NCBI GenBank assembly: GCA_016584495.1 | Contig: WAID01000015.1 | Coordinates: 1,178,501-1,242,500 of the forward strand | Source of the DNA: Celoporthe dispersa | Lineage: Eukaryota > Ascomycota > Sordariomycetes > Diaporthales > Cryphonectriaceae | Length of the DNA stretch: 64,000 bases | Direction of reading: 5' to 3' | Shown: positions 36,747 to 48,155 of the stretch, piece after piece | Numbering within the stretch: the first letter of the stretch is position 1 | Layout: the number at the start of each line of letters is the position of its first letter | Program-made: the position numbers and the translations under genes | Notes under the pieces: generated by a model | Told to the model about the DNA's origin: nothing | The model's input: only the letters and a program-made list of their open reading frames with translations | Database searches by the model: none

Positions 36747-37416
36747 ATGAAGTATCCTGCTGCTGCTCTGCTTCTCGTTCCCGGCGTCCTCTACATCACC
36801 GCAGTCAGCGCCGACGAGACACACAGGACCTACGCTCAACTGCTTGCTGACGGTGAGGTACCTGACGCCTTGGGTGCCCGCAGCCAGTCTCAGTCTGAAC
36901 ACAGCCATGACGAGCGGTACCTGGTATCTCCTGGACCACCGTAGGTGTCCCTGGCCCGATTGCGCAGCCGAGCCCTGTGCCCAAGCTGACAGCCAGCAAA
37001 GCTTCCTCTGTGTGAACGGCGACCCCCTTCACAACTCGTCGAGATGGGAGTATTTCGAAGAGTGTACCGACGTGGACACTTGCGAGGTGACTTTTGGTGG
37101 CTATTCGGTGAGGAGTGACCATGCTTTCCTTATTCCGGCTCACCTTGCTATGCCACAACCCCAGCATCGGCCCACCTTACTCTTACGCACAAGGACCTCT
37201 ACTGATGGTTTGGCGTTGTTGTACTCTCAGGCGGTCGGGCCTTGGTGCGGAGGGCCCAAGAATCCCAATAAATGCTGCGTCATGTCGCTCTGTGCTGCCC
37301 CCTACGACTCGAGCCTGTACGCCTGTGTTGATGTTGAGAAGTGGCCCTACTGCAGCGAGATTGTAGGTGGCAAGGAGCTCTGCCCCGGTCCCGAGTCGGT
37401 CAGATGCTGTTCCTAG
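36747..37416 (+). CDS. Small secreted cysteine-rich protein (effector-like)
   Basis: Exons 36747-36852, 36905-37107 and 37231-37416 (introns 52 and 123 nt) encode 164 residues. A clear signal peptide (AAALLLVPGVLYITAVSA) is followed by a mature chain with 15 cysteines, including two CC pairs (KCC near PNKCCVMSLC and the C-terminal RCCS). Spacing suggests a disulphide-rich fold. No known family is recognised. The second intron is not forced by a stop codon (the frame is open through it), but its GTGAGG...CTCAG ends and the out-of-character translation support it. The first splice is forced: reading on or using the 36944 acceptor hits a stop. Could be an effector or a wall-associated protein. 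Confidence 0.65.
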
Positions 37417-38691
37417 TCTCTGAGCGGAAGAGAATAGGGTGACCTAGGTAGATGGCTACCAGGGCGAGGCGGAGCGTATGAAATGATACTTCTCTCGACA
37501 GCACAAGTTCTCAAGAGGTCTTCCAGTATGAAATTCTAAAGGAGATTAGTCAAATCCAACATGTCCAAGAGCGCCTTCAAGATGTCATCTCTCCTCGAAA
37601 AGAATGTTGACCTTGTCCTTGACGATGAGAAAGTCATAGCAGCTGGTATGAGTGAGTGCCTGGGTAGCTGGGCCCTTATCCACAGCCTCTCTTTCATGGT
37701 CCGTTCTCTGCTCTTCTGTGCTTTCTTTCCAGCACATTCTTTGCCCCATTCTTACCCTTTGACCTCTTTCTTGCTTAGCTGTGAGTCCCCCTGTACTTCA
37801 ATAATTATGTCGTCTCTCTCTAATGATCTGACTCACCAGGCTCACCGGGACTGACAACTACATAGATTCCGTCTCGGACCATTTACCTCTGCACGTGTGC
37901 TTGAAGGAGTGACTGGACTGAAAGTTTCCACGAGATCCTGGCCTCTTCTTTAGCATCGATGAATGAGAAGCGAACTTGGTAGGTCGGCCGCTTTGGTGAC
38001 ATTATGCCCGGTGAACGGCCACTAAGAAAAAATACATAAACGCCCCAGACACGATGTCTTGTAATTTTTTTTAGCCCTTCTTCCCTCCTGCTCCAAGATG
38101 TCCCAAATCCATCGCAATGGACGTCTGTGTTCTTAGCGGGATCTGCAGCAGCTTACATCCTCGTAAGACGGTTTCATGCTTTGTCGCATCTGTCAACTGG
38201 ACCATGGTATACTCCTATCCTTTTACTTAGACAGCTATTCCTACGGAACGCGTCAGTTGCCATCCTGAACTCTTCGCAAGCTGAAGGAGAACCCATCACG
38301 AGGCCGAAGGCCATCGCTATGTGCCACAAGGCTTCTCATCCCCCCCCCCCCCCTCTCCTCGGGTTCGTCCTCACCTGATACTCTCTGGATGTCTTCGTGA
38401 TACTAACGTCTCTCTGTAGATCGGCATAAATCCACCAGCCAGTCGGTAATATCCATGTCCATCTCTCATCCGATGGACTTCCTTCCCCCAACTAGCTGCT
38501 CTTCCTGGTTCCACCACCACCAGCCGTCTCGACGTATGCTGCAAAGTACGGCACAAAAAGAACAGTACAAGCAGCTGGAAAAACGTGCACATGTCGTGCA
38601 ACACCTACAAGATGTCAAGTAATGCAGCCATCATCTCGACCACATACCGGAAGCATCTCTACCCAGTCAAGACAGGGATCCTGATCTCGTG
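37417..38691. other. Intergenic region, 1.3 kb
   Basis: A short open segment at 37561-37646 begins MSKSAFKMSSLLEKN and ends at a GTATGA that could be a splice donor, but no convincing continuation was found. A C12 run lies at 38341-38352. No RNA gene recognised. Confidence 0.45.
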
Positions 38692-39700
38692 CTATACCCC
38701 TAGCCTGGCTTCTCCACGAGCACGGCGTTCATTCGCAGCACGCCTGGGGTTGCCGCCCCCGAGCCGCCAGAGCCTGGTACTGACCGAGTTGGTCGTCCTG
38801 CCCATCTCCCTGGCGATCTGGGCGATGGTCAGACCTCGCTCCCGGAGACCGCGCGCCTGCTGCAGCTCTTCAGCCGTCCAGGCACCTGGGCGGGCCTGGC
38901 CCCTACGGCCCGAGGGTCTGCGTCGTCTCGTGGCTTGTTCTTCGATCGCTCCTGCGGGGACCCGTGCTGTTATTCACCGGAGAGGCTGGCAGGGCTTGCT
39001 GTTGGCTGTCGCCGGCTCCCGAGGCTGGTGGATGGTCGTCTGGCTGGCTGCGGTGAATAGCTTGGGCGCCAGCTTGCTCGCCTGCAGGCAGATTCGTGTT
39101 ATCTGGTTGGATTCGCTCGGCGGGCTGGGGATCGGTATCGGAAACGAGCTGCAGATTGCCAGCTGACTCCAGCTGGACGTCACTGTTACCGGGCTGGACG
39201 CCAGAGCCAGGCGAGATATGAGTCGACGCGATTCGGCTGTTATTTAAAGGAGAAGGCTGCTGAAGGTGGTATTGCTGGAACCCATTATTGTAAGGACCAC
39301 GTCGATGGTTCCCGTATCGGGTCAGATAATCCAAGCCACACTGAGGGAAGCTGACAAGAGCATGGAGCCTGCTGGAACCATCAGCCTGATCGTATTGCAG
39401 CCTAGCAGCCGGAGGCTGGCTGGAGCTGGGAACCGTCCTTGAGAGCCCCGCGACTGAGGGGCCCGGTCCGGCCACATGCACTAGGTCTGTCTGATACGAC
39501 GGGCGATGTAACTGGTGCTCGTTGGGTTGGGGAGGCAGTCGGTTGTGTAGGAATCGCGGGTCGATATAAGCTTGGTATCCGTCGGGCTGAACGGGTCCTG
39601 CGCTGCCGCCCTCGGTGGGAATGATGTGTGAAGGAGAAGGACTGTCAAATATTTGGCAGGGCACCTGGGACTGGCCAAAGGGAGCAGGGTATCGAGCCAT
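38692..39700 (-). CDS. Myb/HTH-like DNA-binding protein, with frame break
   Basis: The first ~250 residues, starting from ATG 39700 (MARYPAPFGQSQVP), are Pro/Gln/Ser-rich and disordered. The C-terminus, in another frame, is a compact basic domain: GAWTAEELQQARGLRERG then LTIAQIAREMGRTTNSV and STRLWRL, a Myb/SANT or HTH pattern with an invariant-type Trp and a recognition helix. The upstream frame stops at 38903 and the downstream frame is closed above about 38977, so the shift lies between them. The C4 run in GGGTCCCCGCAGG (plus 38956-38959) is the natural site. Removing one base gives 335 residues. The start choice is uncertain; an in-frame upstream extension to 39928 lacks domain features. 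Likely a transcription regulator of unknown targets. Confidence 0.55.
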
Positions 39701-40770
39701 GGCGATGCCAGGGACTGGGATTGCTGCTATGCTCTTATATATGTCAGAAATTCGCCATAGCGACAGATGTCTGGGTGGGTGATCATAACCAAGGCCGACA
39801 ACTATCTTGTTGTTTTTGAACAAGCATGAGGGCATAATAGGGGACAATGGAGTGTTTAGGAAGGTGTAGGATGGGCTGACTGACCTAGGATGGAAGGAGT
39901 GACAGCTACAATTTCTCGCTATTGTCAAGACTTCAGGCTGCTGTTCAAGGCAGTCCTCTCGTCATGTAGGATTGGGGGACATTAATGAAGGAGTGAACGT
40001 TGTGATGCTTGGTACTGAAAGGGGACTGATTGTAGCAACGAGCAACGTCGGGTGGTTCAGTGCAGGATAGGGATTAGGTCTGCACGTCCTGGGGGATCGA
40101 TGTCTATCTGTAGACGAGGCAACAGCTGTGAATTATTGTCCGGTCGCCTGCAAGGTAATCCAGAGGTGGTGTCCATGGAAGCCTGAGTGAATACGGGGAC
40201 CATCAGTGCTGCATCTGGGGGTCCATGTGAATAATGACATTTGACGCTAATAGGTACAATTTTCACATATAGATACAATAAGATCAAACTAATAAACAAC
40301 TGCCTCTTCTTTCATCTTAGCTGCTCAGGAGTCTATGCAGTGCCAGCTCCTGGTGGCCGAGCGTTCGCAAGGGCAGCCCACCTGTGAAAGATGAGTGGCT
40401 GAGGAATCCCACTCTGCCTGACCCGGGTCAAACGCATATTGGACGTTAAAGAATCTGACAGAACATACTGACTGAACGACGTACATGAGCCTAGTACCAT
40501 GTACGTAGTCACTAGTGCTCGACCAGGGTTGCTGCAAACCTGCCCTCATCAGGGTCCAGCGAGACTGTGCAGATTTGGGGTTGCAGTGGTTCTCCTAGTA
40601 TGGAGGCAGGTTGACGGTTGTGATTCATGAGCAACCCTATACACACCTTTGGGCATGATGCAGGAGCAGTACGAGATCCTCCCCCCCTCTACAAAAAAAG
40701 TCAGGCGCAAACATGTTATGCAGGAAAATATGTCTTTGTGATTCTGACAACCACCTAGACGCACAAAAAG
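39701..40770. other. Intergenic region, 1.1 kb
   Basis: Upstream of the Myb-like gene; TTATATAT at 39735-39742 could act as its TATA element. No gene recognised. Confidence 0.45.
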
Positions 40771-40878
40771 TGTCTGCCCCATGAATCGAACATGGGTCTT
40801 TTCGGTGATGTTCCTCAATGTGTGTAACATTGAATGTGGAGCCACAACGAAAGATACTAACCACTATACTAGGCAGAC
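40771..40878 (-). tRNA. tRNA-His (anticodon GTG) with a 36-nt intron
   Basis: A complete cloverleaf is drawn on the minus strand. Acceptor stem GTCTGCC/GGCAGAC with discriminator A; D arm TAGTATAGTGGTTAGTA; anticodon stem TTTCG/CGAAA with loop TTGTGGC (GTG at 40845-40843); T arm CCATG-TTCGATT-CATGG. The anticodon loop is interrupted after position 37 by 36 nt (40841-40806), the canonical site for nuclear tRNA introns. The intron contains CCACA, complementary to the anticodon region, and an internal CAATG/CATTG hairpin. A and B boxes (TAGTATAGTGG, GTTCGATTC) are intact. No encoded CCA, as expected in eukaryotes. The extra 5' G of tRNA-His is added post-transcriptionally. Confidence 0.92.
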
Positions 40879-42596
40879 TTTGGTGTGTAAACTCAGATGC
40901 CAGAGATTCGACAAGATGTACTTATATACGCATAGAATATTGCCTCACAGGTACCTACTAACCAAGTAGCTACTCTCTATAAAGTATCCGGCGCGTTTAG
41001 CTTGCTCCTTCGTCCGACTCTATTACGAACTTTTACATCTGACATTGGTTCGATAAGAATGGCTTGAAACTCAATCCTTATCATAGGAAAGTACCCGCGC
41101 GGTTTGAACCCGATCAATTATGGGCAGGCTGCCGAGAAGGCCGTCTACTCCAGCGCTCTCGAAGTCGTGCGCACAGCATAGCTGGAAAGAAAAGAAAGGG
41201 AAAACTCAAATCAGAGGAGTACTTTCTTTTCCTCTTTCTCTTCTTTTCCCTTCGCCTTGTCTGCTATTCTCACCGTTACGACAAGCACCCTCGAGAGCGA
41301 AGCTCATCTACACAGCCGATGTACTGGAATCCCGAGGACGAATGGGAGCCTCATAGGCTACCTAGGTACGGCATCTCTCGAGCCCACTCAGAAAATACTT
41401 TGGGTCTCGTGAGTGTTGCCTCTTCCTTGATGCAGACTGGCCTTTCTAGCAAGTGAGGTCAAGACATTTTTAATAAGAGCTGGTTGATCGACGCAGCTAT
41501 ATCACAATCTAATTGTGGCTTTGGGACCGAGGCTATTGTAGTCCCTGGGTGCCAGCCTGGTGCTGCCTAGCATGGCTGCTTCTGTTGTCCTTCTCGAGCA
41601 GTATTTGAAAGGCTCATGCAGACCCTGTTCTTATATCCTCAGTCTGTCGAGTGTATGCATATATGTACATTCTCAAACACGACATATTCATTCAGACTCA
41701 TAGCCTTTTAAACCACGCTCTTCTCGTTTCTACATTCCACGAACCTGTGTGTTGACGCGGGTTTGACCAACCAGTCTGCCGCGTGACAGCAGCCTGCCTG
41801 CTCAATTCGGGCACCCACCCCCATCTCCCCCTACTACAAGTAGCCTCTGTAACCCACAAAGCACAAGATTCGCCCTATATCCTACGGTGGATTGTATTCT
41901 TCCTCGTGCCTCCCCACTATGGTCGATACCACAGGGCATTGCCGTTGCTATCCAGCATGCGGAAGCACGGCAGGGCGGAACTCCGGGACTGCGGATATTC
42001 ACGGCACGCCGGCAGCAGCAACATATTAAAAGCAGAGGCCCTCAGAGCTACCATATTTCTGCGTGGGATTTTCCCCTTGCTCGTACGATTCTGAATCACC
42101 CTTATCTTCTTTCCCCCCCAGGCTGTCAGTGCCTCTGGTTCTGCGCCACCGCGCCTGCACCGGTCTTTCGCAGGGCGGGCGAGGAGGATGCACAGTCAAT
42201 CTTCGGAGTCATATTTTCTGTGTCTTTTTTCCTCCCCTTTCCCCCCTCTCTCTTTCTTTTCTTTCCCTTTTTTTTTTTTTCTTTCTTCCACAGCCTATGA
42301 GCTTGCGTTGGACGATACCCGAAGTAGGTCCCTAGTCATGATACCGGCCGTCAATACATCTCTCCCTAAGCGCACAGGTGCCCAGGCTACAATCTAAAGA
42401 AGGCATGTTGTTGTCACTTGCGCACACGTCATCTAGCACAGGTAGGTAAAAGTTGAAGGCTGATTTTGATTATCCCACGATGTACCTATTGCGCCAATAC
42501 AAAAAAAATCACTTTTCATCCACGAGCTACATGTGCCCGGGATAGGGGAGGGGGCCCCGAGCCACAACGCCCTCCTCCGCGACGATCCCTCCGGAA
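40879..42596. other. Intergenic region, 1.7 kb
   Basis: tRNA upstream flank and the homocitrate synthase 3' side. C/T-rich block at 42215-42290. Open frames on both strands are short and unstructured. Confidence 0.5.
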
Positions 42597-44227
42597 CTAT
42601 GCCGCGATCTTCTCGCCGTTGCCGTTCGCGAGGAGCTCGCTGGCGACGGAGTCGGGATTCTGCAGGGTCAGGTGGTACGATCTGATGATCGAGTCGGCAT
42701 CGTCGATCGCGATCTGCCTGATGTCTGCCATGGCCTTGATCTTGGCGGTCACCTCCTTGCACTGCTCGTCTGTCATGGTCAGGCCGAGCTGCTGCACACG
42801 GGTCTTGACGGCGTTCCAGCCCGTCAGCCTCGACGCGAAGTGCACGTATCGGGTCAGGCCAAAGTCGGCCGGGTTGAGGATCTCGTAGGTGGAGGGGTTG
42901 TTGAGGATGGCCTTGGCGTGGATGCCGGCCTTGTGGGTGAAGGCGCAGAAGCCAGTCACGGGGTTGTTGAAGGGCGTGTTGACCTCGACGGCCTCGGCGA
43001 CCAGATCCTCGATCTCCTTGATCTGGTGCAGCTTGTACTTGCTCTTGACGTAGTCGGGGCTCGTGACCAGCATGCGAGCCAGGAAGCCGCCGAGAGGGGT
43101 GATACCGTTCCGCTCGCCGACTGTGATGGTATGGTCAGCGTACACAAGATCCGTGCCGGACAATCCGGATATACGAGGACTTACTTCCGAGCACGCTGGT
43201 GTCCACATGGGTAGCACCAGCCTCGAGGGCACAGAAAGCATTGGCGATGGCGCAGCCGGTGTCGTTGTGGAAGTGCGTCTCGATGTCGCACGAGACCACA
43301 CCCCTCAGCGTCCTGATCAGGTCGTAGACCTGTCTTGGGGAGGCACAGCCGACGGTGTCCGCAATACCGACGCGGTTGACTCCCACCTTGTCCACCGCGC
43401 TGTACAGGGTCAGGAGGTCGACCAGGTCGGACCGGAAGGAGTCCTCGCTGGAGAAGCGGACCTCGAGGCCCTTGGACTTGACGAACTCGATGACCTCGAC
43501 GGCAGTCTTGACGATATAGTCCATGTCCTTGCCGTGGCTGTGCTCGCGCAGGTACTTGGAGGTGCCGATGACGATGTCGAGGCCGTCGACGCCGGTCTCG
43601 ACGGCCAGCTTGGCATCACGCATGTCGCAGCGGACGTGGGTCAGGATCTTGGCCTTGAGACCGAGGCTGCAGATCTTCTTGCAGTCATCGTAGGATTGTT
43701 GGGAGGCGGCGGGCGAGGTCAGCTCGATGTAGTCGACGCCGAACTTGTCAAGGGCCAGGGCACTGCACGAGCGGCGGGATATTATTGTCAGCTGCTGCTG
43801 TCGAGCGTAGCCAGGATGGGCGCGTGTAACAGCAAGAGCGGTTTGGATAATTGTTGAGTCATCGCCCAGGGAGGAGGGGAAGGGGCGTACATTTCGATCT
43901 TCTTCTCAGTGGTGAAGTAGGCATTGGCAAACTGCTCGCCCTCTGATCGTAGTGTTAGTCTGAAGACGTGCAGGGCATTGCTCGTCCGGTGTTGCTAACC
44001 TCTTAATGTCGACTCAATGATCTTGAATTTGCCGACATTTGAAAGGTAGTCCTGGACCGTCTGGTATGGGTTGGACCGCGAGTGTCCTCCGTTCTGGGCC
44101 TGGGCCAGAACGACGTCAGCGGGCGAGAGAAGAACACACAGGTGGGAGCGACCATCACTGGGAGAATACGCACCACTGGGGCCGATTCGCCGTTTGTGCC
44201 GTTTGCTGGGGCGTCTGTTCCGCACAT
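42597..44227 (-). CDS. Homocitrate synthase, first step of alpha-aminoadipate lysine synthesis
   Basis: It condenses acetyl-CoA with 2-oxoglutarate to homocitrate, the entry and feedback-regulated step of fungal lysine synthesis. Exons 44227-44174, 44099-44000, 43942-43891, 43762-43185 and 43120-42597 encode 435 residues. The splice at 43999/43943 restores the signature STLREGEQFANAYF (catalytic Arg/Glu). ELTSPAAS, RFSSEDSFRS and ETHFHNDTGCAIANA (metal-binding HxH) follow, with THKAGIHAKA in the C-terminal half. The N-terminus is short, without a clear mitochondrial presequence, so cytosolic or nuclear location is possible. The exact acceptor of intron 1 could be 6 nt further on. Intact throughout. 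Confidence 0.94.
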
Positions 44228-45344
44228 TGTGAATGTGTGTTTTTTGGTGGTTGTGATGTTGATGGACAGGAAGAAAGCTTGGTCTTGCCTGGAGGGGTAT
44301 GAGTAACTTTTAGTAGTCCGCTGCGGTGTCTGCTGCGGCGGGTGAAATTTCGGACGAGGAGGGGCAATTGAGACCGGTCCTGGCCTGGCCTGGGGTTTCG
44401 ACAAGAGTCACCTAGTCACAGCCTGACCCACCACAAAAATTAATCAGCCCGTCTATTACGTTGCTTTTCAGGACGGGATCCCGTCTACAGCTGGAGAGGA
44501 GAAATAGGCACGGCAGGTTGCATAGCAATCGGAAGCTCTGCTACGCTGCGAGAGCCTCCCCGCCCCGCCAATTTCTTTCTGTCTCTACTTTCACAAATAC
44601 TCTTCTATAGTCACCACAGGTGTTTGACCAGGCAGGATGACCTGCAGTTGGCACAATTCTGCTTCAAATATATGATACCTACGTTCCCTGTGATCGGAAA
44701 AAAACCGAAAGGAGGCACCCAGAGGCAGGGCACCAATAGCGCCTCAGTCAAAAGGGTAGAAATAATTTGGACTGAAAATCTTGTCACTGGGCCAGGCCTT
44801 CTTTGCTCAGTGGCCCCTGCGTCATGACGTCGTGTGCAGAAAAATGAACCCTCGCCCCACGGGGAACGGCTGCCGGGGGCCAAGGGTCGATCCGATGCCG
44901 GAATTGAGAGAAGACTCACAAAACCCCAAGCCCAATAGAAGCCCCCTGCAGATGGTCCACTACTGATCGCGCATCTGAGGGTCTGCAGGTGACTACATGC
45001 TACTATGTACCATAGTACAGTACTATGGTAGGGATTTCGGTGGTTTTTCCTTCTTTTCCTTTTTCTCCTGAACCATGTTAGGATTGGGGGCGACACAACA
45101 GACCCAAGCGGCGAGATGCTCTAGTGCGCGACAACGATGCCGCCACTGATCGATCCACCAATTACTCTTACAGGAGAGTCCAAGGCAGAGAGACACACGC
45201 TAGACGACAGTGCTTGTGAGATTGGAGCTGCTGGACCCTAGGCAATAGCTACCTACGACATACATCATCGTCCTCCCTTCACACCGCTCAATAACAGCCT
45301 GCCTCCTTGGCCCATACAGTCACCTGCAGGGCCGCCATCTTCCC
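44228..45344. other. Intergenic region, 1.1 kb
   Basis: Promoter side of homocitrate synthase. Contains a nearly perfect 23-bp palindrome at 45008-45030. No gene recognised. Confidence 0.5.
45008..45030. repeat. 23-bp palindrome
   Basis: TACCATAGTAC, one spacer base, then its exact reverse complement GTACTATGGTA. A third half-site (TACTATG) overlaps at 45001-45007. Could be a dimeric regulator site or a cruciform/terminator-like structure. Confidence 0.85.
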
Positions 45345-45891
45345 TCACGAAGACGCACAGTTGGCACAGGGGGTGCTGCATCTCCCGATGTGATCCCCAT
45401 CTGGGTTGAGACAGACATTGTCACCACCTCCAAACGCTTTACCACTGCAGGCGCAGAGCAGCTCAATCTTGACCGGGCCTGTGTACGGCTCATCGTCCTG
45501 GTCCCTCTTTGGGATGGCAGACTCAGGAAGGCACACGTACAGCCCCTGCATCGGATCCGTATCCGTGGACCCATTGCCAGCGTCACAATAGCCGCCAGCG
45601 CAGTACGCTGTGAGGATAGTGGCATCATCGAAATCTGAGAGCGAGGAATGGAGATGAGCATACACATACCACGCCGCAGGGCGAGCGATGCATGTCCGGG
45701 TTGTGCTTACTCTTCTGTTCCTTCAGGATATATCCGCAGTACGTGTAGCCCACGCCGCAGTAGGCCCCCGTCGAGTTGTCGGTGGCAATGGCAGGCGCGG
45801 CGGACGACTCCAGGTGCATGCTGGAGTAGTGCTGTGAGACTTTGGCCGCGAGCGCGGCGGTGACCATGACGAGACTGGCAAGTGCCTTCAT
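45345..45891 (-). CDS. Small secreted cysteine-rich protein
   Basis: Exons 45891-45711 and 45634-45345 (76-nt intron) encode 156 residues. The signal peptide is KALASLVMVTAALA. The mature protein has 11 cysteines, beginning AYCGVGYTYCGYIL and ending RCSTPCANCASS, with an acidic central part. The CGxGYxYCG-type start is common in fungal small secreted proteins, but I cannot name a function. Frame and splice are clean. TATAAAT lies ~115 nt upstream of the ATG. The other cysteine-rich secreted protein at 36747-37416 has different spacing, so they do not look like paralogues. Confidence 0.72.
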
Positions 45892-47065
45892 GTTGGAGAG
45901 CTGATTGGGATCTCAAGAGAGGACAGTGACTGTGAGTGTACGGATCTCTGGGGAACAGATCCTCCTAGCAGGAGACTCCTACCTTTCATGATGTGCTCGG
46001 GATTTATACATTCTATCTAAAGGGATGGTGCTGGTGGGGACGGCGACAATGTCATTCACCAGGAGCTGGTGGTGTTCCGTTGGCATCGGCGCGCTGTCCT
46101 ATGAGTGGGTGGTGATCCCCTTACTGGATCAGAAAGGTGTCCACAGGATGGTCGTGTCGCAGGCTCTGGACCATCTGGCGGCCTTCCTAGGCGATCTGTG
46201 CTCGACACATTGTGATATGGACGAGCTTGTTTGCCAGCCAGAGTAGGACGATGGAGCTTTTCGCACGGTCAGACCTGCAACGGTCTGACCCGAGAGGCCT
46301 CGCCACGATATGGCTTCTCGGCCTCAGCTCAAGGTCCACCAGCGCCAAGAACATCTCAGACGAACGAATGCGGGCGTTGTTCTTGTAGATCGAGTAGTTC
46401 CCGGCGTCCAACTTCAGCAATCCGGTTTTCTGCGCTGGGATAACACGTCGCCTGGGAAACGCAAACTTCGAGACAACACATTGTCGAGCACAGGCTGTGT
46501 GATGCTACGCCTTGCAATACCCAGATCTTGGCCAAGAAAGACTCTGTCTGAGTATGATCAATGCATGTATGGACAGCGCCTTACAGAGGAGGGAAAAAAA
46601 AAGTCACCTGCCTAAATTATTAGCGAACACCGATATCACGTAACAGTAAATTCCTTGCACTCTTCTTTTTTATTTTTTATTTTTCAATCTCTACGATTTG
46701 TTCAAAGAAACGGTGGGAAAAAAAGAAGAAAAAAAAAAAGGGGGGGGGGGGATGCTGAGTGAGTTCATGGAGGGGTTGATACGAATGACTAAGGATCAAT
46801 CGTAGGAGATGCAGGACACCCTTCGTTCCTTCCGCGTCGCGCTCCGTATTACTGCCCCGCCATAGTATCCGAAGCTGACCCTTGTTGAACAAACTACGAT
46901 ACCTGAGCAGCCAAACCAAGAAAAACACTCATTGGAGTTGTCTGCTGCCCGTCTTCCGACCAGTTGAATATTCAGCCTCCTCCTATCCCTTCAAAGCTCG
47001 ACTCTGTCGTCCTCTACTCCGCCTCGTACCCGGCCATCACAACCTCACCAGGAAAACCACCCAGC
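45892..47065. other. Intergenic region, 1.2 kb
   Basis: Divergent region between the secreted-protein gene (-) and HEM3 (+). It holds a TATA box for the former (46001-46008) and an A/G tract with a G10 run at 46741-46750. Confidence 0.5.
46002..46008 (-). promoter_or_regulatory. TATA box of the small secreted protein gene
   Basis: Minus-strand TATAAAT, about 115 nt before the ATG at 45891. Confidence 0.55.
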
Positions 47066-48155
47066 ATGGCCGCCGTTACCGCCGCCACGACCCAGCCTGC
47101 CCTCCCGGAGGGCACAACCATCCGCGTCGGCACGCGACGCTCCGCGCTCGCCCTGAAGCAGTGCGAGATCGTCATTGGCGAGCTGCAGCAGGCCCACCCG
47201 CACATCAAGTTCGAGACCGTGACCGTCTCCGTCATGGGCGACCGCGACAAGACGACGCCGCTGCCGAACCTGGGCAAGGGCCTGTGGACCTCGGAGCTCG
47301 AGGCCATGCTCACCTCCGACCCGCCACAGCTCGACATGATCCTCCACTGCCTCAAGGACATGCCCACCACCCTGCCCACGGGCTGCGCCATCGGGTGCGT
47401 CACGAAGCGAGAGGACCCGCGGGACGTGGTGGTGTTCAAGGCCGGGCACGAGGGCAGATACAAGAAGCTGGCCGACCTGCCGGAGGGTGCTGTCATCGGC
47501 ACGAGCAGCCTGAGGCGGGCCGCACAGCTGAGGAGGAAGTACCCGGGTCTGGTGTTCAAGGACATGAGGGGGAACATCGACACCAGAATGAGGGAAGTGC
47601 GACGACGAGAGCCTGGGCTTCGACGCGACCATCCTCGCGGCGGCGGGGCTGCTGCGGATGAACATGGGCCATCGCATAGGGCAGTTCCTGGACAGCGAGA
47701 GCGAGGGTGGTGGCATGCTGCACGCGGTCGGCCAGGGCGCGCTGGCGGTTGAGGTCCGAGAGGGCGACCAGACGGTGCTGGGCCTGCTGGAGCCCATCTC
47801 AGACACGGAGACGACGCTGGCTTGTGAGGCGGAGCGGAGCGTCATGCGCACACTCGAGGGCGGCTGCAGCGTGCCGATTGGTGTGGAGACGCGCTGGGTC
47901 GCTGGTGAGGGCGGTGTCGGCAGCAACCTGCGGCTAAGGGCGGTGGTCGTCAGCATCGATGGCCAGGACGGCGCCGAGGTCGAGCTCGTGGGCGGTGCGG
48001 CGGACCCAGAGGCCGCTGATGCCCTGGGCAAGAAGGCCGCGTCGATCCTCGTGGAGAAGGGCGCGAGCAAGATCCTCGATGTCATCAACAAACAGAGGGC
48101 AGAGACGCCCGGCACGACCTCGGCTGCCGGCGCCACGGCTGCCCCGGCGGCATGA
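47066..48155 (+). CDS. HEM3: Hydroxymethylbilane synthase (porphobilinogen deaminase), with frame break
   Basis: It polymerises four porphobilinogen units to hydroxymethylbilane in haem synthesis, in the cytosol. The N-terminal IRVGTRRSALALKQCE, CLKDMPTTLP, IGTSSLRRAAQLRR and DMRGNIDTRMR are classic motifs; LEGGCSVPIGV contains the cysteine that binds the dipyrromethane cofactor. The frame shifts at the G3 run 47592-47594. Dropping one G joins DTRMR to KCDDESLGFDATILAAAGLLR and gives 362 residues, the usual length. I start at 47066 (CAGCATGGCC); an in-frame Met at 46964 would only add leader sequence. No introns. It is convergent with the GcvH gene. Almost certainly a functional gene with a sequence error. 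Confidence 0.92.

Noticed and set aside
37561..37854. Possible small gene starting MSKSAFKMSSLLEKN
   Set aside because: The first ~28 codons look gene-like, but no acceptor leads to a convincing second exon and nothing is recognisable.
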